DNA from: Planctomycetota bacterium | GTDB taxonomy: Bacteria; Planctomycetota; SZUA-567; JAFGGJ01 | DNA length: 58,480 nt | Assembly: GCA_016930595.1 (NCBI GenBank) | Contig: JAFGGJ010000068.1 | Location: forward strand, 1-58,480 | Reading direction: 5' to 3' | Shown here: one piece after another, positions 26,180 through 34,533 of the stretch | Position numbering within the stretch: position 1 is the stretch's first letter | How the letters are laid out: the number at the start of each line of letters is the position of its first letter | Position numbers and translations under genes: made by a program | Notes under the pieces: generated by a model | What the model saw: only the letters and a program-made list of their open reading frames with translations | Told to the model about the DNA's origin: nothing | The model's database searches: none

Positions 26180-26229
26180 GGCCGCTCCTGCCGGATAACA
26201 CTACCCATGCTGATAGAATCCCCGGCCCC

Positions 26230-26235
26230 ATCATA
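26230..26235 (-). promoter_or_regulatory. Predicted -10 element for galK
   Basis: TATGAT on the - strand, 51 bases before the galK start. A TTGCAT-like -35 lies upstream at short spacing, next to a GCATATGC palindrome. Moderate support only. Confidence 0.35.
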
Positions 26236-26328
26236 ACATGCAAATCGCATATGCAAGTCCCGTCGATTCCGGCCGGCTGTCTACAACCTGCCGGTCCCGC
26301 CGCCCCCCTAAGAAATTCCTCCAAGATT

Positions 26329-26357
26329 TTGCTTTTACGTTTTTCATATGCTATAAT
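26329..26357 (+). promoter_or_regulatory. Strong predicted promoter of the antitoxin-like gene
   Basis: TTGCTT (26329-26334), exactly 17 bases, TATAAT (26352-26357), 28 bases before the ATG. The flanking sequence is AT-rich compared with the rest of the window. Confidence 0.65.
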
Positions 26358-26384
26358 CTTTTCATAGGATAAGAGGGAGATCCG

Positions 26385-26648
26385 ATGAATACGGAAGACC
26401 TGCCGGCCAGCCTTGAAGTTACGGAGGAGTTGAAAAAGCTTGTTGAATACGTCACCGGCGGCGCAAACACCGTTTATCTGTCCCAGGACGGCCGGTCGGT
26501 AGCCGTCCTGCTGGACATCGACCTGTATAATGCTTTGCTCGATGCCGCCGACAGCCCGGACGATGCCTTCGAAAACAACAGCGACGCAGGAATAATGGCG
26601 GACATCCTGAAACAATACAGGTACAGAAGCCAGACGCATCAGGCCTGA
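26385..26648 (+). CDS. Phd/YefM-like antitoxin-type small protein
   Basis: 87 residues. The middle part VTEELKKLVEYVTGGANTVY followed by LSQDGRSVAVLLDIDLYNALLD resembles the DNA-binding/dimerisation domain of Phd/YefM antitoxins, where a helix is followed by strand-turn-strand and a helix. An acidic C-terminus follows. GAGGGAGA precedes the ATG. No RelE, ParE, Doc or other toxin-sized gene is next to it: the next gene is an ApbE lipoprotein. It may therefore be an orphan regulator or a remnant. Confidence 0.65.
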   Translation: MNTEDLPASLEVTEELKKLVEYVTGGANTVYLSQDGRSVAVLLDIDLYNALLDAADSPDDAFENNSDAGIMADILKQYRYRSQTHQA

Positions 26649-26728
26649 CGATCCTGCGGCACAGACCCTATAAGAATCCTAATACTTTGCCATACGCGTT
26701 GTTTGTACAGCATTGTCGATTATCCGAC

Positions 26729-26734
26729 TATAAT
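26729..26734 (+). promoter_or_regulatory. Predicted -10 element for the apbE-pdxA operon
   Basis: Perfect TATAAT, 55 bases before the ATG at 26790. No good -35 (TTGTAC is 20 bases upstream). Its position argues against the upstream in-frame start at 26703. Confidence 0.4.
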
Positions 26735-26789
26735 CTTCTATCCTGAAACAATATCCCGCGCCACCCGATGGATAAGGACAGCCGAATTC

Positions 26790-27974
26790 ATGCCTGAGCT
26801 TCCCCGGCAGAACCGCCTGAGCGCTCCGCCGCCCGCCTCTCCCACGTGGAACACCGGGCGGAAAAACATCGCCGCGATCCTGGCGGCGACGGCCCTGCTG
26901 GCCGTCTGTTCCTGCTCAAAACCGCCACGGGCGGAAAACGAGACGGGATACTGGTTCAACCTGACATCGTCCCGTGTGGGAACTGGCGTTGTCTATTCGG
27001 CACAAGGGTTGGTTCTTGGTCCTATCCCCGCAAGGTTCTGCATAACGCTTACCGGGAAAAACGACAAGTCCGCAGGCGAAGCGTTCGACTCAGCCGTACG
27101 GGCGATTAACGAGGTCAACAACTGGGCAAGCGTCTTCCGGCCCGACAGCGCGGTTTCACGTTTTAACCGGGCGGGCAAAGATGAACGGGTCCCCGTCCCG
27201 CCTGGTTTCTTCCACGTCATGTTCATTTCCCGGGAAACTTTCCGGCTTTCCGGCGGAGCATTCGATCCCACCGTTAAACCCATGATAGATCTGTATCGCG
27301 AATACAGGGCCATGGGCGCACTGCCGTCTCCGGAGGAGCGCCGCAAAATACTGCCGGCAATAGGCCTTCAACATGTGAGTGTTGAGCCGTCCGGCATCGC
27401 GTGCAAGGACCGGGACGGCGTCATGCTGGATCTCGGCGGTGTTGCAAAAGGCTACGCCGTCGACAAGGCCGTGGAAGCCTTCAAGACCGGAGGCATCAGC
27501 GGCGGCCTGGTGGAAATAGGCGGCGATGTAAGAGCCTTCGGCTCCCGGCCGGATGGTTCCCCATGGCGCATAGGGATCGTCGATCCCAGGGCAAAGGGCG
27601 TATTGAGCCATCTCGCGTCTATTCCCCCGACCGGCCGCCACACCGATGATATTGCCCTTGTCACAAGCGGAGACTATGAACAGGTGTTCACTGTGGGCAA
27701 TGCCAGGCACACGCACATCTTCCATCCCGATACGGGCGAGCCCGTGGAATACAAGGGCGCAGGTGTAAGCGTTGCAGCGGATAACGCAGCCATGGCCGAC
27801 GCCACGGCAACCGCCCTTTTCGTGCTTGGGAGAGAAAAAGCCCTGGCGCTGGCCGAACAGAACGATATTGCCGTGCTGTGGCTCGAAGCACGAGCAGACG
27901 GTGCGCTCGACGTTGCCATGAGCGGTGCCTTCAAGACCATACCCCTGGAACCATGGGCATCGAAAAATGAATGA
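26790..27974 (+). CDS. apbE: FAD:protein FMN transferase, ApbE-like lipoprotein
   Basis: 394 residues. Attaches FMN to Ser/Thr of flavoprotein subunits such as NqrB/RnfD on the outer side of the membrane. After an N-terminal hydrophobic segment comes LLAVCSC, a plausible lipobox, so it is probably a membrane-anchored periplasmic protein. Family blocks: GGAFDPTVKPM, DLGGVAKGYAVDKA, GLVEIGGDVRAFG, VTSGDYEQ, the H-x-x-HPDTG type IFHPDTG, and AADNAAMADATATALFVLG with the metal-binding Asp/Thr. An upstream in-frame start at 26703 would include the -10 box, so 26790 is used. Overlaps pdxA by 8 bases. No Rnf or Nqr genes in the window. Confidence 0.9.
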   Translation: MPELPRQNRLSAPPPASPTWNTGRKNIAAILAATALLAVCSCSKPPRAENETGYWFNLTSSRVGTGVVYSAQGLVLGPIPARFCITLTGKNDKSAGEAFDSAVRAINEVNNWASVFRPDSAVSRFNRAGKDERVPVPPGFFHVMFISRETFRLSGGAFDPTVKPMIDLYREYRAMGALPSPEERRKILPAIGLQHVSVEPSGIACKDRDGVMLDLGGVAKGYAVDKAVEAFKTGGISGGLVEIGGDVRAFGSRPDGSPWRIGIVDPRAKGVLSHLASIPPTGRHTDDIALVTSGDYEQVFTVGNARHTHIFHPDTGEPVEYKGAGVSVAADNAAMADATATALFVLGREKALALAEQNDIAVLWLEARADGALDVAMSGAFKTIPLEPWASKNE

Positions 27975-28944
27975 GAAAATCGTAATAGCCGTATCATCGG
28001 GAGACCCTGCAGGCATCGGCCCTGAAATCACGGCGGGCGCGGCTGCGGCCCTGGGCGACGCCGCCGGTCTCGTAATAACGGGAGAAAAACGCTATTTCGA
28101 CCGCACCGCCGGTTCGTTCGAATACGTGCTCTGCAACCGACCGGAAGAATCCCTGGAAGCCGCCGCCGCCGAAGGCCGTGCCGCGCTCCTGGAAACCAGT
28201 ACGCCGGATACTGCTCCGCTCGGCGAACCCGGTCCTGCAGGCGGGAAGGCATCCATCATTTATCTTCAGGCTGCTCTCGACCTTGTAACGGGACGACTGG
28301 CATCCGCCCTTGTGACTGCGCCGATAAGCAAGACGGCGATAGCCATGGCCGGTTTCCACTACCCGGGCCATACCGAACTGCTGGGCGAAAAGACCAATTC
28401 CAGGCCCGTCATGATGTTGTCGGGGGGAGGCATGCGCTTTTCTCTCGTTACCGTGCACGTGCCTGTCAGTGAAATATCGCGCAGTTTGAACACCGAAGAC
28501 ATAATCCGGGTAGCCGAGACTACCGCAAGAGACTTGGAACGGCGTTTCCGTATCGACAGCCCCCGCGTCGCCGTCATGGGGCTGAATCCTCACGCATCGG
28601 ACGGCGGACGCTTCGGCCGCGAAGAAGAACTCATAATCTCCCCGGCAGTGGAGAAACTCCGTTCATCGGGCATGCGTGTTACAGGGCCGCTGGCGCCGGA
28701 CACGGTGCCCTTCAGGCTGCAGAGAGGTGAATTCGACGCCGCTATCGCGATGTATCACGAACAGGCCGCCCTCCCGGTCAAGACCGCGGCCTTTGAAACA
28801 GGCGTGAACATCACACTGGGCCTGCCCATAATCCGAACAAGCCCCGACCATGGAACGGCCTTCGACATCGCCGGGAAACACCGTGCGTCGCATTCCTCGA
28901 TGTTGGAGGCCCTGCGGACGGCAGTCCGTCTCGCGGCTGGTTAG
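27967..28944 (+). CDS. pdxA: 4-hydroxythreonine-4-phosphate dehydrogenase PdxA
   Basis: 325 residues. NAD-dependent oxidation step in DXP-dependent pyridoxal phosphate synthesis; PdxA-like PdxA2 enzymes act in other pathways. It has SSGDPAGIGPEI, VTAPISKTAI, FHYPGHTELL (the metal His), MGLNPHASDGGRFGREE, AMYHEQAALPVKT (MYHDQG in most members, so Asp to Glu and Gly to Ala) and GLPIIRTSPDHGTAFDIAG. The ATG at 27967 lies inside the apbE end. No pdxJ or pdxB nearby. Cytoplasmic dimer expected. Confidence 0.93.
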   Translation: MNEKIVIAVSSGDPAGIGPEITAGAAAALGDAAGLVITGEKRYFDRTAGSFEYVLCNRPEESLEAAAAEGRAALLETSTPDTAPLGEPGPAGGKASIIYLQAALDLVTGRLASALVTAPISKTAIAMAGFHYPGHTELLGEKTNSRPVMMLSGGGMRFSLVTVHVPVSEISRSLNTEDIIRVAETTARDLERRFRIDSPRVAVMGLNPHASDGGRFGREEELIISPAVEKLRSSGMRVTGPLAPDTVPFRLQRGEFDAAIAMYHEQAALPVKTAAFETGVNITLGLPIIRTSPDHGTAFDIAGKHRASHSSMLEALRTAVRLAAG

Positions 28945-28955
28945 CCCGCGTATCC

Positions 28956-28984
28956 TTGTACGTGTGTCCGGCGAACGGTAGAAT
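28956..28984 (+). promoter_or_regulatory. Predicted promoter of the SLBB export gene
   Basis: TTGTAC (28956-28961), exactly 17 bases, TAGAAT (28979-28984), 32 bases before the ATG. Confidence 0.55.
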
Positions 28985-29016
28985 ATTGTCCTGGCGACCT
29001 CCCGGGAAGGCCGGAT

Positions 29017-30855
29017 ATGAAGAAGCTGGCAACACTGTTGGTTCCGACGGTTCTGTTTTGCCTGCAGCTCCTGGAAGCTGCGGAAATTCCCTTGCCCAAC
29101 TGGGAAATACCGCCCAAGACCGACGTCTCCGAAACCGATGCCGAAAGACCTTCTTTGAGGAAATTCCGCTCACGGCCGGAATCCGCCGCGGACGACACCG
29201 AACAGGATACGCCTCGCGAAGATGCCGTGGAGGAGCCGTCCAGGTTCCAGGCGTTTCTCGAGACCGCGGGGCTCGGCGAAGTGGACTACTACGGCATGGC
29301 CCTGTTCAGGACCGGCTCGGACTATGGTTATTATCACCGGCCCGTCCCCGCCGACTATCTCGTGGGCCCCGGCGATGAAATGACCCTGCGGATCTGGGGC
29401 AAGGTGGATATCAGGGAAGTAATAATCGTTGATCCCGAAGGGCGCGTGGATCTGCCGTACGTCGGCCCTGTCATGGTCGCCGGCAAACGCATGTCCGACG
29501 TCCGGCAGGAGATAAACAAAGCCGTAAGCACGGTGTTTACCGATTTCAAACTCGACGTGACCGTTACAAGGTTGCGGACAATCGAAGTCATGGTGGCGGG
29601 CGAAGTCGGAAGGCCCGGGGTCTACAGGGTCGGTGCGGGAGCCGGTGTCCTGCAGGTCCTTACTATGGCCGGAGGACCTCTGCCCACGGGTTCCATGCGC
29701 TCCGTGCGCCTCGTAAGAAAAAACAACGCCCTCGCCACGATAGACCTCTACAACCTGTTGATGAAAGGCGAATTCTACAGGACCGGCGAACTGCTTGACA
29801 GCGATATAGTATTCGTGCCCGCCGCAAGAGCGCACGTCGCCGTCCTGGGGGGAGTCCGGCGACCCTTTATCTACGAAGTCCTGAATGAAACCGGCCTGGA
29901 ATCCATCCTGTCTCTGGCCGGCGGGCTCGATTTCACCGCCACAAGAAATAAAGTGGTCGTCCATAGAATGGACGGCGCCGGAAGGCTCCAGCCGATGGAA
30001 TACGCTCCGGCAAATACTGAATATCGCCCCGAAAACGGCGACGTTGTCGTAGTGCCCGAACCACCTTCGACCCCCGCCAGGATCGTACGCATCGAAGGGG
30101 CCGTCCAGAAACCGGGGGATTATCCTTTTCATGAAGGTATGCGCTTGAACGAACTGGTTGAACTGGCCGGCGGACTTCGTGACAACTCGTACCGGCGCGG
30201 CGCTGTCTTTACCAGAGTATCCATCAAGACCGTTCAGCAGGAGAGAATCGACGACTCCGTGCAGGACCTGGAACTGCGCCTGACCGCCAGCGCACCAGAC
30301 CTGGGTTCCTCCAACGCCGAACGGGAAATAGCCTACCTCAGGTCGCTTGTGAGCAAACTGAAGGCGGTCAAGGCTACCGGGCGGGTGACCATCGACCTCG
30401 AAGCCGCCCTTGACGACGCCGCTTCGGATTCCAACATAGTGCTTGAACCGGGCGATCTTCTCGAAGTCCCCATAAGACCTTCCACCGTTACCGTGGTCGG
30501 CGCCGTCCATAATCAGACCGGCGTGATTCACAGCCGGGACATGAACGTCCGGAAAGCGCTTGAATCTATCGGGGGCATGACGGAAAACGCGGATACTTCC
30601 CACCTTTACGTGCTGATGGCCGATGGCACGGTCGTGAGCCAGAACGTCCTGCGTGGAGGCGGCTACATGTGGAACAGGGAAAAACACCGCTGGCAACCGC
30701 GTACCATCATGGAAGTGCCCCTGCTCCCCGGCGATACCGTAGTCGTCCCCACAAAGCTTGAACGCCGCGTCTACCCCATGACTCTGGCCAAGGACATAAG
30801 CCAGATACTTTACAACATCGCCTTGAGCACCGGTGTCCTGGTAACCGTTTTCTAA
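29017..30855 (+). CDS. Polysaccharide export (Wza-like) protein with SLBB domains
   Basis: 612 residues. Signal peptide (about 1-21, ending LEAAE), a charged linker, then the Poly_export domain starting at PADYLVGPGDEMTLRIWGKV. Several SLBB-type beta-grasp units follow, with the recurring pattern V.V.G.V.RPG.Y and L..AGGL (VMVAGEVGRPGVYRVGAG, VAVLGGVRRPFIY, VRIEGAVQKPGDYPF, VTVVGAVHNQTGVIH). The C-terminus is hydrophobic (ISQILYNIALSTGVLVTVF) and could insert in the outer membrane. It probably forms an outer-membrane polysaccharide channel, but no Wzc kinase, polymerase or glycosyltransferase genes are near. Own promoter; converges with a STAS gene. Confidence 0.88.
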   Translation: MKKLATLLVPTVLFCLQLLEAAEIPLPNWEIPPKTDVSETDAERPSLRKFRSRPESAADDTEQDTPREDAVEEPSRFQAFLETAGLGEVDYYGMALFRTGSDYGYYHRPVPADYLVGPGDEMTLRIWGKVDIREVIIVDPEGRVDLPYVGPVMVAGKRMSDVRQEINKAVSTVFTDFKLDVTVTRLRTIEVMVAGEVGRPGVYRVGAGAGVLQVLTMAGGPLPTGSMRSVRLVRKNNALATIDLYNLLMKGEFYRTGELLDSDIVFVPAARAHVAVLGGVRRPFIYEVLNETGLESILSLAGGLDFTATRNKVVVHRMDGAGRLQPMEYAPANTEYRPENGDVVVVPEPPSTPARIVRIEGAVQKPGDYPFHEGMRLNELVELAGGLRDNSYRRGAVFTRVSIKTVQQERIDDSVQDLELRLTASAPDLGSSNAEREIAYLRSLVSKLKAVKATGRVTIDLEAALDDAASDSNIVLEPGDLLEVPIRPSTVTVVGAVHNQTGVIHSRDMNVRKALESIGGMTENADTSHLYVLMADGTVVSQNVLRGGGYMWNREKHRWQPRTIMEVPLLPGDTVVVPTKLERRVYPMTLAKDISQILYNIALSTGVLVTVF

Positions 30856-30926
30856 GCGCACGTACCTGCCGGCGATCCCTGAAGCCTCCCGCGGGAAGAT
30901 GTTCTAAGACTGCATCCGGGCGGCAA

Positions 30927-31241
30927 TTAGTCTTCCACTATCTCCGTGTCAACCACGCTTCTTATGCCCATCAGATCGTACACGTACAACAGGGCCCTGG
31001 GGACACGAACCGTCAGTTTCAATCCCAACTTCTTGGCCTCTTCATCAAGAACAAGCAGCTCCCCCAGGCATGAACTCGAAATATACGTCACCTTCGCGAG
31101 GTCCAGGACCACCTTCCCCTTGCCTTCCGACAAGAGGGCTTTCCCCATCTCCCGCAGTCCTTCCTCCTCAGCGAAGTCAAGCTTGCCGACGACATGCAGG
31201 ACCCCCTTGGCTTTCGAATACTCCGCTTTAGACGGAACCAT
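30927..31241 (-). CDS. STAS-domain anti-sigma factor antagonist-like protein
   Basis: 104 residues. Single STAS fold: strand LHVVGKLDFAEEE, VVLDLAKVTYISSSCLGELL, LKLTVRVPRALLYVYDLMGI. The run of Ser in YISSSCLG sits where SpoIIAA-type antagonists are phosphorylated. No HATPase kinase or PP2C phosphatase is beside it. The ATG at 31241 (AGGAG 6 bases upstream) overlaps the end of the LOG gene by 14 bases, so the two are coupled. Cytoplasmic. Confidence 0.83.
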   Translation of the reverse strand: MVPSKAEYSKAKGVLHVVGKLDFAEEEGLREMGKALLSEGKGKVVLDLAKVTYISSSCLGELLVLDEEAKKLGLKLTVRVPRALLYVYDLMGIRSVVDTEIVED

Positions 31242-31908
31242 CTCCAACTCCTGTCGTCTTGTCGAGCCCCCCGGCGGACGGACAATTCTCCACCACGTAT
31301 TCGACCGCCTCCTCAACCTTATCACAGAAATAAAATATTTCCATGTCGTTAGCGTTTATATAATTATACTCTCCAAGCATCTTGCTCTTCAGCCAGCCTA
31401 TGAGGCCCGAATAATAATCCTTGCCCACCAGCGCAACAGGCATGAAGGGTATCTTTTTCGTCTGCTGCAGGGTAATGAGCTCGAAAAGCTCGTCCATCGT
31501 GCCGAAGCCGCCAGGCAGCACAATGGTCCCCAACGCGTATTTCAGGAACATCACCTTCCTCACGAAAAAATACCTGAATGAAATCAGGTGCTTTATGTAC
31601 GGATTAGGCTCCTGTTCCATGGGCAGGTTGATATTGAGACCTATGCTCTGGCCGCCCGCTTCGTGCGCCCCCCGGTTGGCGCCTTCCATTACCCCGGGTC
31701 CGCCGCCGGTTATCACTTCGAACCCGTTTTCCACCAGCAGCCGTCCCGCCGTCCTGGCCATTTCATAGTGCTTGTCTCCGGGGCGCGCCCTGGCCGAACC
31801 GAAGACACTTACGGCCCGCTCAACCGGAGCCATCCCCTCGAACCCCTCTATGAACTCCGCCATTATCCGGAAGATTCGCCAGGTGTCCTGTTGCGTGAAC
31901 TCTATCAA
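31228..31908 (-). CDS. LOG-family nucleotide 5'-monophosphate phosphoribohydrolase
   Basis: 226 residues. It has the LOG/lysine-decarboxylase-like signatures TGGGPGVMEGANRGA and LPGGFGTMDELFE and the SVFGSAR opening. Such enzymes cleave cytokinin riboside monophosphates or, in bacteria, pyrimidine/purine nucleoside monophosphates (PpnN-like). The PGGxGTxxE motif contains the catalytic Glu. It lies between the small membrane protein and the STAS gene in a - strand run. Confidence 0.9.
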   Translation of the reverse strand: MIEFTQQDTWRIFRIMAEFIEGFEGMAPVERAVSVFGSARARPGDKHYEMARTAGRLLVENGFEVITGGGPGVMEGANRGAHEAGGQSIGLNINLPMEQEPNPYIKHLISFRYFFVRKVMFLKYALGTIVLPGGFGTMDELFELITLQQTKKIPFMPVALVGKDYYSGLIGWLKSKMLGEYNYINANDMEIFYFCDKVEEAVEYVVENCPSAGGLDKTTGVGDGSV

Positions 31909-31912
31909 GTTG

Positions 31913-32125
31913 TCACTCCTTGACCTTTTCTATCACCTTCTTGGCGGCTCCGCCCGGCGTGTACATCTTACCGGAATCGCTCTTCAGCCACCTCGTCTTC
32001 ATCAACCTGTAACCATAACGGATGGCAAACGTCGTGCCTAGAATCAACGATACCGTCACAATAACAACTGTGAACGCGCACAATGCCTTACGCACTCTTC
32101 TCGGCCGGCGCCCCCCTTCGGGCAA
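31913..32125 (-). CDS. Small single-span membrane protein
   Basis: 70 residues from a TTG start at 32125, supported by GGAAGG repeats 5 bases upstream. A basic N-terminus (RRPRRVRK) precedes one transmembrane helix (about LCAFTVVIVTVSLILGTTFA), and a Lys-rich cytosolic or periplasmic tail follows. By the positive-inside rule the N-terminus is cytoplasmic. An ATG at 32149 is in frame, and the -10 box at 32156-32161 would start transcription right at it, which would make a leaderless message. No family recognised. It ends 4 bases before the LOG gene. Confidence 0.65.
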   Translation of the reverse strand: MPEGGRRPRRVRKALCAFTVVIVTVSLILGTTFAIRYGYRLMKTRWLKSDSGKMYTPGGAAKKVIEKVKE

Positions 32126-32155
32126 GTCTGCCTTCCTTCCTTGTAGCATGGAACC

Positions 32156-32185
32156 ATTATAATACATGTGCCGGGACGGAAGCAA
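32156..32185 (-). promoter_or_regulatory. Predicted promoter of the small membrane protein-LOG-STAS run
   Basis: On the - strand TTGCTT (32185-32180), 18 bases, TATAAT (32161-32156). The expected start point is at or next to the ATG at 32149. Confidence 0.55.
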
Positions 32186-32265
32186 GACGAATTCCAAACT
32201 TCCTTCACTCCAGTGTCTGCAAGGAATCCCCGCCGCGGGACGGTGCCGTACCCAGCCGGGTTCCC

Positions 32266-32279
32266 CTGCACATGTGCAG
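32266..32279. other. Perfect 14-bp palindrome
   Basis: CTGCACATGTGCAG in the 140-base gap after the DUF4175-like gene, about 80 bases upstream of the promoter at 32156-32185. Possible operator; the GCACA/TGTGC half-sites recur in a palindrome at 58401-58411. Confidence 0.4.
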
Positions 32280-32290
32280 AAGATCCGGCA

Positions 32291-34513
32291 TCATTCCTCC
32301 GAGGCGGCAAGGTTGCCGCCGACTTTCTGCCAATACAGGCGGACTATCATCCTGTACGATGCGGGGACGCGTTCAAGGTCTGCAGCGGGAATGGAGGCTC
32401 CGGCAAACCTGACGTCCACGTGACGGGCCGCTTCTTCCCCGGCCTGTCCCGTCCCGACGTTTGCCGGGATATCCAGCTTCATTCCCGTTATTTCCTCCGG
32501 ACTGACGTCGAGCGATTCGACTCTCTCGTTATCCACGGTTTCCGCATGAACCGGCGTCGGACCTGTTTCGTTGCCCGTGGGGCGACCGCCGTCGACCGGT
32601 TTTCCTCCTGTACCGCCCCCCGAACGGCCGCTGCCGCCGCCATCGCCACTGTCCGGCGAGCCCCCCCCGTCAGTCCCTTCACCCATCCCGGCCACACCGC
32701 CTTCCGGCGTTGAAAGCGACGATGTCTCTCCGTTGCCCGAACCGGGATTCCCCTGCGCGCCTGTGTCCCCGCCGGAAGGCTCATCATCGTCCACGTCGCC
32801 CTGAGCGGCGTGCGGACCTGCATATCTTGGGGCCTCCCCTGTATCCTGAGTCCGGTCTTCCCCACCTGCGCCGCCGTTCGATGCATCCCCTTCTCCAAGG
32901 CTTTCCAGCCGGCGGTCGTCGCCTCCGCTGTTCCCCTCGCCCCGCCCCGGAGAATTTTCCGCCCCCGAAGATGCTTCAGAATCTGAAGATTCCTCGGGCG
33001 GGGGGGACGACAGGTAGCGGTTGGGTCTTGGCGGCAACGACGCCAGGAGAGGGTCTTCCTCCTCGGGCGCCGTGTATTCCACCGTGAGCAACGGCCCCGA
33101 AACCACGTGCGGCTCCGGCATGGCGGTGTCCGAAGCCACCGCCTGAACAAGATATTTCCCGCTGCCTTCGGTCGCCACGTCCGCCGTGGCAATTGTTTCC
33201 CGCACGACCCTGCCGCCGCCCTCGTATATCTCCCGCTCCCACGTACCGCCGCTGGGGCCGACCACTTTCAGCCGGACAACGTCTATGCCCCAGTCGTCCA
33301 TTACCACGACTTTTACGCCCGCGTCGACAAGCGCTCCGGCCACGGCCGGCGGTTGATCCGACGCCGTTACAACCCTGAACACGGACGTCTCACCCGCAAA
33401 GCCTTCGACCGGCACGGGCTGAAGTCTGTACGTCGTGGTTTTTTCTACCACGAAAGAAAACCCGGCAGTCGAACCCTCGACCGTCGCATTATCAGCGACC
33501 ACGCCCTCGACGGACAATGATTTCAGCCGCACGTCGGCGGCAGCCGTCACCGACACAACGGAACCCGCAGGAGCCACTACGTCTCCGCCGCCCGCCGAGT
33601 ACGGCCCTATTCCCTCGAAAGGCAATTTCACCGAATGGGAAAGCGCCGTCAGCCTGGCCACCGGCAGGGCAGTGAGCGTGTATTTCTCGCCGGCGATCTC
33701 CCGGCTTCCTTCTATCATGGGCACCCGCGCCCTTGCCCTGACAGTCACTTCGCCCCGGGAGAAGACGGTCTCTCCCCTGAAAACCCCGGGGGTTTCTTTC
33801 TCCATGCTCAACGTTCTCTCGCCTGAGCCGTCCGACACGTCGAGAAAAACCTGCTCCGGCGGCCACCCTTTGTACTTGACGGTAAACTGCACAGCCTTGT
33901 CGGCCGGCACATTTCCCCCGGACGGATCAACGCCGTTTATGGACGCAACCGACCGGAACAGGACGTCCCTTGCGGGAAACATGCAGTCCACCAGCGCCAG
34001 CGTGAAACGGCGAGGTCCGGCGGCAAAAGGTATTACGGGACCCAGCAGAAACACCGCAACCGCAAGTTTTGTCAATACCGCAGAAGGCCTGTAGTGCATT
34101 CGGATCGGTTTCCGCTCCACTGCCTCCGCGGCTTCACTGATGAGCACCGAAGTCACAGGGTCTGCGGCTTCGGGCGACCGCCCCAGGAGCTCGACGGCGG
34201 CCACCAGTACTCCTCCATAATCGCCGCCATGGGCTTCCGCCGCAGCAGCCAGGGCTCGCAACGAAGCACGCCTGTATCCCCTGGCCCAGAAAACACCCGC
34301 CGCGACCGCCGCAAAGGTCAATCCGGCCAGCAGCCGGCCGGCCATGCGCAGTTCGTAGGAAACACCGCCCAGCGCATGCGCGGCAACCAGAATCAGAAAT
34401 ACCCCGAACCCGGCGGAAACACCCGCCAGAAGAGCCTCTACCGCTGCCGAGAACAGAAACCGCAGCCTCGCCGACTCAAGGGCTCTCGTTACCTGCTTCC
34501 CCACCACGGACAT
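32291..34513 (-). CDS. DUF4175-like large membrane protein
   Basis: 740 residues. Two N-terminal transmembrane helices (about 20-45 and 58-76) and a third near 150-165, then an extracytoplasmic region of beta-sandwich-like segments (about 180-470). From about 480 to 650 runs a Gly/Ser/Glu/Asp-rich low-complexity linker. A short folded C-terminus ends VPASYRMIVRLYWQKVGG. This plan and the MoxR/Bat context in related genomes suggest a DUF4175 relative, a planctomycete-type family of unknown function; here the neighbours are lipoproteins rather than MoxR. ATG at 34513. It follows the 142-residue lipoprotein by 20 bases, so it is probably cotranscribed. Confidence 0.7.
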   Translation of the reverse strand: MSVVGKQVTRALESARLRFLFSAAVEALLAGVSAGFGVFLILVAAHALGGVSYELRMAGRLLAGLTFAAVAAGVFWARGYRRASLRALAAAAEAHGGDYGGVLVAAVELLGRSPEAADPVTSVLISEAAEAVERKPIRMHYRPSAVLTKLAVAVFLLGPVIPFAAGPRRFTLALVDCMFPARDVLFRSVASINGVDPSGGNVPADKAVQFTVKYKGWPPEQVFLDVSDGSGERTLSMEKETPGVFRGETVFSRGEVTVRARARVPMIEGSREIAGEKYTLTALPVARLTALSHSVKLPFEGIGPYSAGGGDVVAPAGSVVSVTAAADVRLKSLSVEGVVADNATVEGSTAGFSFVVEKTTTYRLQPVPVEGFAGETSVFRVVTASDQPPAVAGALVDAGVKVVVMDDWGIDVVRLKVVGPSGGTWEREIYEGGGRVVRETIATADVATEGSGKYLVQAVASDTAMPEPHVVSGPLLTVEYTAPEEEDPLLASLPPRPNRYLSSPPPEESSDSEASSGAENSPGRGEGNSGGDDRRLESLGEGDASNGGAGGEDRTQDTGEAPRYAGPHAAQGDVDDDEPSGGDTGAQGNPGSGNGETSSLSTPEGGVAGMGEGTDGGGSPDSGDGGGSGRSGGGTGGKPVDGGRPTGNETGPTPVHAETVDNERVESLDVSPEEITGMKLDIPANVGTGQAGEEAARHVDVRFAGASIPAADLERVPASYRMIVRLYWQKVGGNLAASEE

Positions 34514-34533
34514 GATAACCTGTCCAGACCGGT

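Noticed and set aside
26225-26255. Second dif-like candidate (TAACAT ... ATATGC)
   Set aside because: Each half matches only about 6 of 11 and the spacer is one base off; it coincides with the galK -10 region. Its position near the skew switch is attractive, but the sequence support is too weak.
29170-30861. A 563-codon - strand frame opposite the SLBB gene
   Set aside because: A shadow of the export gene; no ribosome site and His/Gly-rich composition.
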